Assembly: GCA_019931245.1 (NCBI GenBank)
Contig: JAINDL010000175.1
Location: 1-38,916 of the forward strand
Length of the DNA: 38,916 bases
From: Bryobacteraceae bacterium CoA2 C42
Lineage (GTDB): Bacteria; Acidobacteriota; Terriglobia; Bryobacterales; Bryobacteraceae
Reading direction: 5' to 3'
Positions 14,985 to 22,364 of the stretch are shown here, in pieces. The position numbers and the translations under genes were made by a program. The notes beneath the pieces were generated by a model. That model was not told the DNA's origin, made no database searches, and saw only the letters and a program-made list of their open reading frames with translations. Position 1 is the first letter of the stretch; each line of letters starts with the position of its first letter.

Positions 14985-17000
14985 ATGGAAAACATTGGCG
15001 CTCTGTCGATTCTGCTCGCCTTCTGTCTGACGATCTTCGCGATCGCCGCTTCGCTCGTCGGGGCGTGGAAGAAAAAACCGTTCCTGATCGTCAGCGCCGA
15101 ACGCGCCGTCATCTGTGTCTGGGGCTTGGTGACCGTCGCTTCGGGCCTGCTGATCTACGCCCTCATGACCGGCGACTACCGCCTCGCCTACGTGGCCGCG
15201 CACTCGAACAAGGCCATGCCGATGATCTATAAGTTCTCGGCCTGGTGGGGCGGCCAGGAAGGTTCGCTGCTGATGTGGAACTTCATCCTGGCCACCTACG
15301 CCCTGGTTGTCGTCCTGCAGAACCGGCGGAAACACCGAGCCATCATGCCCTATGTCACGACGACGATGATGGTCACTCAGGCCTTCTTCCTCATGCTGAT
15401 CGCCTTCCTCGTCCCGCCCTTCCAGGTGCTCTCGACCGGCGGTAAGGCGATCGTCGATGTCGGCGATGGCCAGGGCCTGAACCCTCTGTTGCAGTACTGG
15501 ACGATGGTTATCCATCCGCCCACGCTCTACCTCGGCTACGTCGGCTACATCGTACCCTTCGCCTTCGCCCTCGGCTCGCTGATCACCCGGCAGCCGGGCG
15601 ACTCCTGGATCTTCACGACCCGCCGCTGGGCTATCGTCACCTGGCTCTTCCAAAGCACGGGCATCCTGCTCGGCGCCGGTTGGGCCTACTCCGTCCTCGG
15701 CTGGGGCGGCTACTGGGGCTGGGATCCGGTGGAGAACGCGAGCTTCCTCCCCTGGTTGACCTCGACGGCCTTCCTCCATTCGGTAACAATGCAGGAGAAG
15801 AAGGGCATGATGAAGGTGTGGAATCTGGTGCTGGTCGCCTCCACGTTCTTCCTCTGCATCTTCGGCACCTTCCTCACCCGGTCCGGCATCGTCAGCTCCG
15901 TCCACGCCTTTGCGCAGTCGCCCATTGGCCCCTACTTCGTGGCTTTCCTGACGGTGACTATCGCCATCACGATTCTGCTCATCCTCAGCCGCCTCGATTA
16001 CCTCAAGAGCGAGGCGCCGCTTGAGAGTGTGGTCAGCCGCGAATCGAGCTTCCTGTTCAACAATCTCATCCTGCTCGCCAGCTGCTTCGCCATCCTCTGG
16101 GGCACCCTGTTCCCGGTCATCAGCGAAGCCATCGCGGGCGAAAAGATCAGTGTCGACGCCCCGTGGTTCAACCGCGTCAACGTCCCCATCGGCCTCGCGC
16201 TTCTGTTTCTGACGGGTGTGGGCCCGCTGCTCGCCTGGCGCCGCAGCACGCCCGATAACCTGAAGCGGAACTTCCTCTGGCCGACCATTGGCATGGTAGC
16301 CACCATTGCCGGCCTGATGGCCTTCGGCATCTCGCATTTCTACGCCCTGCTCTCGCTCGGCCTCTGCACCTTCGTCACCTGGACCATCGTGAGCGAATTC
16401 TGGAAGGGCACCATGGCCATCCGGCAGAAGGACGGGCTCTCGTTCGTGCCTGCTGTCATCGAACTCACCCATCGCAACACCCGGCGCTACGGTGGCTACA
16501 TCGTCCACATGGGTATCGTCATGATGTTCATCGGCTTCTCCGGCGCGGCGTTCAATCAAGACACGACCGTTGAAGTGAAGGTGGGCGACAAGTTCCCGCT
16601 CGGCCGCTATGAGATCAAAGTCAGCGATATAAAAATGGGCCAGAACGAGAACTACATCTGGCAGAACGCCATCGTCGAAGCCACCGTCGATGGCAAGCCC
16701 TTCGCCACCCTCACCCCCGAACGCCGTATCTATGAAAAGAGCCAGCAGCCGGTCTCGATGGTGGCCATCAAGCGGCAGTTGAACGAAGATCTCTACATCA
16801 ACTTCGCCGGCATGGGCAGCGAGTCGCAGCGGCCCACCATTCAGGCTTACGTGTTCCCGCTGGTCAGCTGGATCTGGGCCGGCTACTGGGTGCTCCTGTT
16901 CGGCTCCCTCATCTGCCTCGTCCCCGCTAAAGTCAAAATGCAGTACGCCCGCACGGAAGTTGTAGGAGTCTCCACCAAGCATGTTCCGGCTACGAAATAG
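14985..17000 (+). CDS. ccmF: CcmF, cytochrome c haem lyase subunit
   Basis: 671 residues, the usual CcmF length, with about 15 membrane helices. The haem-handling WWD motif is clear at about residues 235-255 (GWGGYWGWDPVENASFLPW). The C-terminal soluble domain (about 525-630, beginning FNQDTTVEVKVGD) and the closing membrane helix are intact. CcmF with CcmH attaches haem from CcmE to the CxxCH of apocytochromes in the periplasm. A GTGAGGT Shine-Dalgarno precedes the ATG. The 3' end overlaps ccmH by 20 nt. The antisense strand is open over almost the whole gene, a composition effect. Confidence 0.95.
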   Translation: MENIGALSILLAFCLTIFAIAASLVGAWKKKPFLIVSAERAVICVWGLVTVASGLLIYALMTGDYRLAYVAAHSNKAMPMIYKFSAWWGGQEGSLLMWNFILATYALVVVLQNRRKHRAIMPYVTTTMMVTQAFFLMLIAFLVPPFQVLSTGGKAIVDVGDGQGLNPLLQYWTMVIHPPTLYLGYVGYIVPFAFALGSLITRQPGDSWIFTTRRWAIVTWLFQSTGILLGAGWAYSVLGWGGYWGWDPVENASFLPWLTSTAFLHSVTMQEKKGMMKVWNLVLVASTFFLCIFGTFLTRSGIVSSVHAFAQSPIGPYFVAFLTVTIAITILLILSRLDYLKSEAPLESVVSRESSFLFNNLILLASCFAILWGTLFPVISEAIAGEKISVDAPWFNRVNVPIGLALLFLTGVGPLLAWRRSTPDNLKRNFLWPTIGMVATIAGLMAFGISHFYALLSLGLCTFVTWTIVSEFWKGTMAIRQKDGLSFVPAVIELTHRNTRRYGGYIVHMGIVMMFIGFSGAAFNQDTTVEVKVGDKFPLGRYEIKVSDIKMGQNENYIWQNAIVEATVDGKPFATLTPERRIYEKSQQPVSMVAIKRQLNEDLYINFAGMGSESQRPTIQAYVFPLVSWIWAGYWVLLFGSLICLVPAKVKMQYARTEVVGVSTKHVPATK

Positions 17001-17448
17001 CGCTCTCGCCCTTCTGCTGGCCGGCTACTGCCTCGCGCAGAGTTCGTCGCAGTATGTAACGCCGGAGATCCGCCGCGTGGGCTCGAAACTCGCCTGCCTG
17101 TGCGGCGCCTGTAAGAACACCGTGGCCACCTGCCAGATGCTCGAATGCCACTACTCGCTGCCCGCCCGCCAGACCATCGCGAAGCTGCAGAAGGAAGGCG
17201 CGGCGGACGACAAGATCATCGACGGCTTCGTGCAGCGCGAGGGCAAAAAGGCGCTGGCCGAACCACCTAACGAAGGCTTCGGCATCATGGCCATCGCCGC
17301 CCCGGTCCTGGCGGTCGCCGCCGGCCTTGGGTTGATCCTCTGGTTCCTCCGCCGCTACCGCCAGCCCGGCGTCGTGCCGGCGATGACCGATGAAGAGGTC
17401 CGCCAGTATCAGGACCAGATCGACAAGGAATTTTCAAAGCTCGACTGA
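16981..17448 (+). CDS. ccmH: CcmH-like apocytochrome thiol-handling protein with extra cysteines
   Basis: 155 residues: a signal peptide (1-20), a soluble three-helix domain, a membrane helix (about 101-120) and a short cytoplasmic tail. CcmH normally has one LRCxxC; here the region reads LACLCGACKNTVATC, with cysteines at 39, 41, 44, 51 and 56, so a CxxC (41/44) is kept within a Cys-rich cluster. The following PARQTIAKLQKEGAADDKII is typical of the helical bundle. Start codon lies inside the end of ccmF, and the stop overlaps the next start as TGATG. Role: reducing and presenting apocytochrome c thiols to CcmF. The added cysteines could form a second disulfide or bind metal; that is inference. 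Confidence 0.88.
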   Translation: MFRLRNSALALLLAGYCLAQSSSQYVTPEIRRVGSKLACLCGACKNTVATCQMLECHYSLPARQTIAKLQKEGAADDKIIDGFVQREGKKALAEPPNEGFGIMAIAAPVLAVAAGLGLILWFLRRYRQPGVVPAMTDEEVRQYQDQIDKEFSKLD

Positions 17449-17852
17449 TGACTATCGCGATTGCGGCGCTGCTGGTTTTCGGCGTCCTTATCTACACCCT
17501 GATCGTGCGCCCGGGAAGCCTGCCCGAGCCGGAGCCGGTCTCCCCGTTTCGTCATGTCGATGAGGCGAAAGCCCGCATCTATGAGAATCTCCGCGACCTC
17601 CAGTTTGAACTCCGCCTCGGCAAACTCTCCGACGAAGATTACGCCCGCACCAAACTCGACCTCCAAAAGGAACTCGCCAAGGTCCTCGCCGACGCGGACA
17701 AGTTGAAGGCCGAACTCGGCGTCCAGACCACCTCCAAGGCCGCCAAGCCCAAGGCCGCCCCGGAGTACGTCTGCCCCCATTGCGGCAAAAAATTCAAGGA
17801 AGCGATGAAATTCTGCGGCTCCTGCGGCAAACCCATGGAGGCCGAAGCATGA
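17448..17852 (+). CDS. CcmI-like N-terminus fused to a C-terminal zinc ribbon
   Basis: 134 residues. An N-terminal membrane helix (2-20) is followed by a short Pro-rich linker and then an amphipathic region (ARIYENLRDLQFELRLGKL, DEDYARTKLDLQKELAKVL, about residues 42-80) that resembles the N-terminal part of CcmI, where two helices with a similar LRDxxxELxxGxLxxxxY pattern follow the first membrane segment. In place of further CcmI parts and TPRs there is a zinc ribbon with Cys109, Cys112, Cys123 and Cys126. Location directly after ccmH is the place of ccmI in proteobacterial operons. The resemblance is by eye only. Overlaps ccmH by 1 nt and the next gene by 4 nt. Confidence 0.75.
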   Translation: MTIAIAALLVFGVLIYTLIVRPGSLPEPEPVSPFRHVDEAKARIYENLRDLQFELRLGKLSDEDYARTKLDLQKELAKVLADADKLKAELGVQTTSKAAKPKAAPEYVCPHCGKKFKEAMKFCGSCGKPMEAEA

Positions 17853-18814
17853 AATTGCTCTATAGCATTCTCCTGGGGCTGCCCCTGCTCGCCGTCGACG
17901 GTCGCGTCGTCAACCAGACCACCGGCCAGCCCCAACCCGGCGCCACCGTCACCCTCTTCAAGCTCGGCGGCCAGTCCGGCCCCGAGGTCCTCGAAAGCGT
18001 CAAGTCTGGCCCCGACGGCAAGTTCGCCATCGATAAGCCACTCGCCCCCGGCCCGTCCATGATCCAGACCGCCTTTGACGGCGTCACCTACAACATGATG
18101 CTGCCCCCAGGCCGGCCCACCAGTGGTCTGCAGGTCGAAGTGTTCAACACCAGCACCAAGCCCGGCGCTGCCCGCGCGGCCAACCACATGATGCTGCTCG
18201 AACCGCAGAACGGTAAACTTTCCGTCCGCGAGTCTTACTTCTTCCTGAACGAAGGCAAAACCACCTGGAACGACGAGAAGAACGGCACCCTCCGTTTCCA
18301 ACTCCCCGCCAAGCCCGAAGGGCCAATCGAGATCAACTGTACCGCGCCCCAGGGTGTGCCAATCCGCCGCGCCGCCACCGAAGCCGGTCCCGCCAACACC
18401 TGGAAGCTCGATTTCCCCATCAAGCCCGGCGAAACCCGCATCGACCTCGCCTACACCCTCTCGGACGCCTCGAGCTTCAAAACCCGTCTTCTCACCAAGG
18501 CGGATCAAGCGATGATCGCCGCGCCCAACGGCGTCACCGTCACCGGCGGCGGCCTCGTCGACAAGGGAAAGGAACCGCGCACCCAGGCCAGCATCTTTGA
18601 ACTCTCGACGCAGGACCTCGACCTCAAACTCGAAGGCCAGGGCGAACTCTCTAGTGGCCAAGGCGGCGGCGAAGACGCCGGATCCCGCGGCCCCAGCATC
18701 TCGCAGGTCACCCCCCGTATCCACGACCGTCTCTATTGGATACTCGGCCTCACCTTCGCCATCCTCGCCATTGGCTTCGTTTTGTTATATCGGACTCCGG
18801 AGCCCAAGCGCTAA
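17849..18814 (+). CDS. Membrane-anchored protein with carboxypeptidase-regulatory-like domain, inside the ccm operon
   Basis: 321 residues from the ATG at 17849 (ATGA overlap with the previous stop; an upstream in-frame TTG would add codons read from the zinc-ribbon gene). A signal peptide (1-16, ending LLAVDG) leads into a regulatory-like beta domain (VDGRVVNQTTGQPQPGATV, SGPDGKFAIDKPL, about 15-85). A beta-rich region of about 170 residues follows that I do not recognise, then a disordered Gly/Ser stretch and a membrane helix near the C-terminus (about 291-312, ILGLTFAILAIGFVLLY) with a short cytoplasmic tail. So most of it is extracytoplasmic. It lies between the haem-ligation genes and ccmABC with no gap to ccmA, which suggests a role in cytochrome maturation, not shown. 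Confidence 0.8.
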   Translation: MKLLYSILLGLPLLAVDGRVVNQTTGQPQPGATVTLFKLGGQSGPEVLESVKSGPDGKFAIDKPLAPGPSMIQTAFDGVTYNMMLPPGRPTSGLQVEVFNTSTKPGAARAANHMMLLEPQNGKLSVRESYFFLNEGKTTWNDEKNGTLRFQLPAKPEGPIEINCTAPQGVPIRRAATEAGPANTWKLDFPIKPGETRIDLAYTLSDASSFKTRLLTKADQAMIAAPNGVTVTGGGLVDKGKEPRTQASIFELSTQDLDLKLEGQGELSSGQGGGEDAGSRGPSISQVTPRIHDRLYWILGLTFAILAIGFVLLYRTPEPKR

Positions 18815-19513
18815 ATGTCCGCGCCGGTCCTCGCCGTCGAACACGTTTACAAGTACTTTGGCGATTACCCGGCCCTTCGCGATGTCTCCTTCTCCCTCCG
18901 CGGCGGCGAATGCCTCGCTCTGCTCGGCCGCAACGGCGCCGGCAAAACCACCCTCCTCAAAATCCTCGCCGGTCTCTCCGGCGCCGCGCAAGGCCACGTT
19001 AAACTCTTTGGCGACTCCCCGCGTCACGCCGCCGCCCGCCGCCGCATCGGCCTACTCGGCCACGGCATCGGGGTCTACGACGAACTGACCGCCATTGAAA
19101 ACCTCACCATCTTCGCCCAACTGTACGGCGTCTCGAAAGCCGTCGCCCGCGAGTGGCTCGAACGAACCCAACTCGCCCACGTCGCCGACTCCCCCGTCCG
19201 CGAGTTCTCCCGCGGCATGCGCCAGCGCCTCGCCGTCGCCCGCGCCTTCCTCCACGATCCCTCGCTCCTCATCCTCGACGAACCGTTTACCGCCCTCGAC
19301 GACCGCGCCATCGCCCTCCTCCAAACCCTGCTCGCCGAAGCCAAGGCCGCCGGCCGCACCATCATCATGTCCACCCACCAACTCCGTGAGGCCATGGAAC
19401 TGGCCTCTCACGTTGCCCTCATCGAACGCGGCAAACTCGTCCACTTCGGGCCCCGCACCCCGGAAATGCTGATGGACCCCGGCTACGTCTACCGGACTTT
19501 CGGAGCCGTCTAG
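18815..19513 (+). CDS. ccmA: CcmA, ABC ATPase of the haem export/CcmE release complex
   Basis: 232 residues. Walker A GRNGAGKTT (about 39-47), signature FSRGMRQRLAVARAF, Walker B LLILDEPFTALD and the switch histidine in MSTHQL are all present, so the ATPase should be active. CcmA with CcmB powers release of holo-CcmE from CcmC. The ATG follows the preceding stop directly (zero spacing), and the stop is followed at once by ccmB. A generic ABC ATPase is the alternative, but the flanking ccmB and ccmC settle the assignment. Confidence 0.92.
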   Translation: MSAPVLAVEHVYKYFGDYPALRDVSFSLRGGECLALLGRNGAGKTTLLKILAGLSGAAQGHVKLFGDSPRHAAARRRIGLLGHGIGVYDELTAIENLTIFAQLYGVSKAVAREWLERTQLAHVADSPVREFSRGMRQRLAVARAFLHDPSLLILDEPFTALDDRAIALLQTLLAEAKAAGRTIIMSTHQLREAMELASHVALIERGKLVHFGPRTPEMLMDPGYVYRTFGAV

Positions 19514-20182
19514 ATGATCTTCCTCCAGGTCGCCCTCAAGGATCTCCGCAGCGAACTCCGCACCAAAGAGTCGCTCAACGCCTCGCTCTCGTTCGCCGTT
19601 GTGATCCTGCTGCTGTTCAGTTTCGCCTTCGATCCCTCGGGCGAAGCCGTCGCCGAGTTCTCAGGAGGCCTGCTCTGGCTCGTCTTCGCCTTCGCCGGCG
19701 CGCTCATCCTCAACCGCAGTTTCGCCCGCGAACTCCCCAACGACTGCCTCGAAGTCCTCCTGGCGAGCCCCGTCTCCGGCGCCCAACTTTTCCTCGGGAA
19801 ATCGATCGCCAGCTTCGTCCTGCTGCTCGGCATCGAACTCCTCTGCCTGCCCATCTTCGGCATCTTCTACAACCTCACCTGGACGCCCCGCTTCCTGCCC
19901 CTGCTCGGCATCTTTGTCCTCGGCACCTGGGGCCTCACCATCCTCGGTACCCTCTTCAGCGCCCTCACCGTCAACCTCAGCCTGCGCGAGCTCATGCTCC
20001 CCATGCTGCTCTACCCCATGCTTATCCCCGCCCTCATGGCCGCCATGCGCCTCACCACCATCCTGCTCTCCGGCAACGACATCGGTGGGGACGACCTCGT
20101 CTGGCTCCGCCTGCTCGTCGGCTTCGACGTTGTGTTCACAACCCTCGCCCTCGCCCTGGTCGAGACGATTCTAGTAAGGTGA
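19514..20182 (+). CDS. ccmB: CcmB, membrane subunit of the Ccm ABC transporter
   Basis: 222 residues with six hydrophobic helices and the CcmB pattern: VALKDLRSELRTKESLNASL at the N-terminus, LLWLVFAFAGALILNRSFA with the conserved Glu-Asn region after it (NDCLEVLLASPVSG), and LRELMLPMLLYPMLIPAL in the C-terminal half. Partner of CcmA in the CcmABCD complex. Starts immediately after the ccmA stop. Confidence 0.92.
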   Translation: MIFLQVALKDLRSELRTKESLNASLSFAVVILLLFSFAFDPSGEAVAEFSGGLLWLVFAFAGALILNRSFARELPNDCLEVLLASPVSGAQLFLGKSIASFVLLLGIELLCLPIFGIFYNLTWTPRFLPLLGIFVLGTWGLTILGTLFSALTVNLSLRELMLPMLLYPMLIPALMAAMRLTTILLSGNDIGGDDLVWLRLLVGFDVVFTTLALALVETILVR

Positions 20183-20187
20183 TCTCC

Positions 20188-20874
20188 ATGGAGAAAAATA
20201 TTCGCATCGGCATCGGCGCCCTCGCCGGCCTCCTCCTGCTCCGCAACCTCTACGTCATCCTCTTCAATCTCCCCGACGAAATGGACCAGGGGCCCATCTA
20301 CCGCATCTTCTTCTACCATCTGCCCGCCTACTTCACGGCCATGTGCTGCTACCTTGCCGCCCTCGCCGCCAGCGTGCTCTATCTCACCAAACGCGACCTC
20401 CGCTACGACGCCGTCGCCATGGCCGCTACCGAAGTCGGTCTCGCCTTCGCCGCCGTCAATCTGATCACCGGCATGATCTGGGGCCGCGTCATCTGGGGCA
20501 TCTGGTGGGCCTGGGACGCCCGCCTCACCTGGGCCCTCATCTGCTGGCTTGTCTACTTCGGCTATCTCATGCTCCGCCAGGCCATCGACGATCCCTCCGA
20601 ACGCGCCAAGAACTCTGCCGTTCTCTCCATCTTCTCCTTCGTCTCGGTCGCCATCACCTACAAAGCCATCGAATGGTGGCGCACCCAGCACCCCGGCCCC
20701 GTCCTCAGCTTCCGCACCGGCAAACAGTTGATCGACCCCGGCATGGAACGCATGCTCTACGCCAACTTTCTCGCCCTACTCCTGCTCGCCATCGTCATGG
20801 TCACCGTCCGGCTGCATCAGGAAACCCTCCAACGGCAAATCGATGGGCTCCGCCGCCGCGCCCACGCCCTCTAA
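20188..20874 (+). CDS. ccmC: CcmC, haem-handling protein that loads CcmE
   Basis: 228 residues, six membrane helices. The WWD haem motif is WGIWWAWDARLTWAL (about 101-115) and the flanking external haem-ligand histidines are in FFYHLPAYF (about 49) and RTQHPGP (about 165). CcmC transfers haem to CcmE on the outer face of the membrane. ATG 20188 is preferred to the overlapping GTG at 20179 because AAGGTG at 20176-20181 stands 6 nt before it. Confidence 0.94.
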   Translation: MEKNIRIGIGALAGLLLLRNLYVILFNLPDEMDQGPIYRIFFYHLPAYFTAMCCYLAALAASVLYLTKRDLRYDAVAMAATEVGLAFAAVNLITGMIWGRVIWGIWWAWDARLTWALICWLVYFGYLMLRQAIDDPSERAKNSAVLSIFSFVSVAITYKAIEWWRTQHPGPVLSFRTGKQLIDPGMERMLYANFLALLLLAIVMVTVRLHQETLQRQIDGLRRRAHAL

Positions 20875-20883
20875 GGAAATCTC

Positions 20884-21033
20884 ATGGACTCACGCAATAT
20901 CCAATTTATGTTCTGGGGCCTCGCCGTCGCTTGGGGCCTCCTGGCAATTTATGTTGTAATGCTTGCTGCGCGCGAAAACCGCCTGCAAAAGCAACTGGAA
21001 AGTTTGAAGCGCATGCTTGAGGAGAAACAATGA
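20884..21033 (+). CDS. ccmD: CcmD-like small membrane protein
   Basis: 49 residues. It has one membrane helix (FMFWGLAVAWGLLAIYVVML, about residues 8-27) followed by a charged amphipathic tail rich in Arg, Lys and Glu, the CcmD shape. CcmD holds CcmC and CcmE together and is needed for CcmE release. It starts 9 nt after ccmC, in the usual ccmD position, and its TGA overlaps the next ATG (ATGA). An AAGGAAA just before it can serve as Shine-Dalgarno. Sequence similarity is weak in this family; size, topology and place carry the call. Confidence 0.8.
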   Translation: MDSRNIQFMFWGLAVAWGLLAIYVVMLAARENRLQKQLESLKRMLEEKQ

Positions 21034-22364
21034 ACCGCCGTCAACTGCTTGGCCTCGCCGCCGCCGCACTGCCCGCCCGTCACCTTGCCGCCCAGGAACG
21101 CGCCGCCCGCGCCGTCCGCGGTCTGCCCTCCCCCAAAATCAAGGACGTCAGCTTCATCGCCACCTCCCCTGGCGGCCTGCGGCTCGGCGTCGTCAAGATA
21201 ACGACTGACCAGGACGGCCTCTACGGCTACGGTTGCGCCACGTATACGCAGCGCGCCGACCTCGTCGTTGAAGCCGTCAACCGCTATCTGAAGCCCTTCC
21301 TCGTCGGCAAGCCCGCCGACCGCATCGACGACACCTGGCAGGCCTGCTACAACTCCTCCTACTGGCGCAACGGCCCCGTGCTGAACAACGCCATCTCCGG
21401 CGTCGACCAGGCCCTCTGGGACATCAAAGGCCGCCAGGCCGGCATGCCCGTCTATCAGCTCCTCGGCGGCAAGCTCCGCGAGGCCGCCGACTGCTACGGC
21501 CACGCCAGCGGCGCCGAAATCCCCGAAGTTATCGACAGCGTCCGCAAGTACATGGCCCAGGGTTTCCGCCACGTCCGTGTCCAGGTCGGCATCCCCGGCA
21601 TGGCGGCCTATGGTTCCGGCGGCGCTGTCAATACCAAGGTGCAGGCCCTCCACACCGGCCCCGTCTACGAACCCGCCGTCTATATCCGCCGTACCCTCAA
21701 GCTCTTTGAAGCCTGCCGCAAGGAACTGCCCGAAGACGTCGAACTCTGCCACGACGTCCATGAACGCATCAGCCCCACCCAGGCCCTCCAAATGGCCCGC
21801 GATGTCGAAAAGTTCAAGCTCTTCTTCTTTGAAGATCCGCTGAGCCCGGAAGATCTCGCCTGGTTCCGCATCATGCGCCAGCAGACCTCGACGCCCATCG
21901 CCATGGGCGAGCTCTTCAACAGCCCCCACGAATGGAGCCCGCTCATCGCCGAACGCCTCATCGACTACATCCGCGTCCACGTCTCCCAGGCCGGCGGCCT
22001 CACCCCCTGTCGCAAGATCGCCATCCTCGGCGAACACTTCGGCGTCAAAACCGCCTGGCACGGCCCCGGTGACGTCAGCCCCATCGGCCACGCCGCCAAC
22101 GTCGCCCTCGACCTCACCAGCTACAACTTCGGCATCCAGGAGTACAGCCCCTTCAGCGAACGGCTCCAGGAGATCTTCGTCGGCTGCCCCGAAATGAAAA
22201 ACGGCTACCTCTACGCCAACGAAAAACCCGGCTGGGGTATCGAAGTCAACGAAGAGCTCGCCAAAAAGTTCCCCTACGGCGCGAACGAAAGGGACGAACG
22301 CGGCCGCTACAACGGCGGCTGGGGCGAAGTCCGGCGCCGCGACGGCACCATCATCAAGCAGTAA
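21030..22364 (+). CDS. Enolase-superfamily enzyme, D-mannonate dehydratase/RspA-like, with a Tat-type signal
   Basis: 444 residues. The N-terminus MNRRQLLGLAAAALPA has a twin arginine, a hydrophobic run and AQE after a likely cleavage site, so export through Tat is probable. The mature part matches the ManD/RspA family: GVDQALWDIKGRQAGMPVYQLLGG, YGHASG, VRVQVGIPG, metal/acid-base residues in ELCHDVHERI (Asp242, His244), a Glu in FFFEDPLSPED, another in AMGELFNSP, and His/Asp in TAWHGPGDVSPIGH. Known members dehydrate D-mannonate or D-gluconate to 2-keto-3-deoxy acids, while others are inactive on these. Start overlaps the ccmD stop as ATGA, so it is the last gene of the ccm operon. Its 3' end overlaps the convergent aminotransferase gene by 11 bp. 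Confidence 0.85.
   Translation: MNRRQLLGLAAAALPARHLAAQERAARAVRGLPSPKIKDVSFIATSPGGLRLGVVKITTDQDGLYGYGCATYTQRADLVVEAVNRYLKPFLVGKPADRIDDTWQACYNSSYWRNGPVLNNAISGVDQALWDIKGRQAGMPVYQLLGGKLREAADCYGHASGAEIPEVIDSVRKYMAQGFRHVRVQVGIPGMAAYGSGGAVNTKVQALHTGPVYEPAVYIRRTLKLFEACRKELPEDVELCHDVHERISPTQALQMARDVEKFKLFFFEDPLSPEDLAWFRIMRQQTSTPIAMGELFNSPHEWSPLIAERLIDYIRVHVSQAGGLTPCRKIAILGEHFGVKTAWHGPGDVSPIGHAANVALDLTSYNFGIQEYSPFSERLQEIFVGCPEMKNGYLYANEKPGWGIEVNEELAKKFPYGANERDERGRYNGGWGEVRRRDGTIIKQ

Noticed and set aside
14967-16982. 671-codon open frame opposite ccmF
   Set aside because: Almost the exact mirror of ccmF, Asp/Glu/Gly-rich with no recognised motif; a composition effect.
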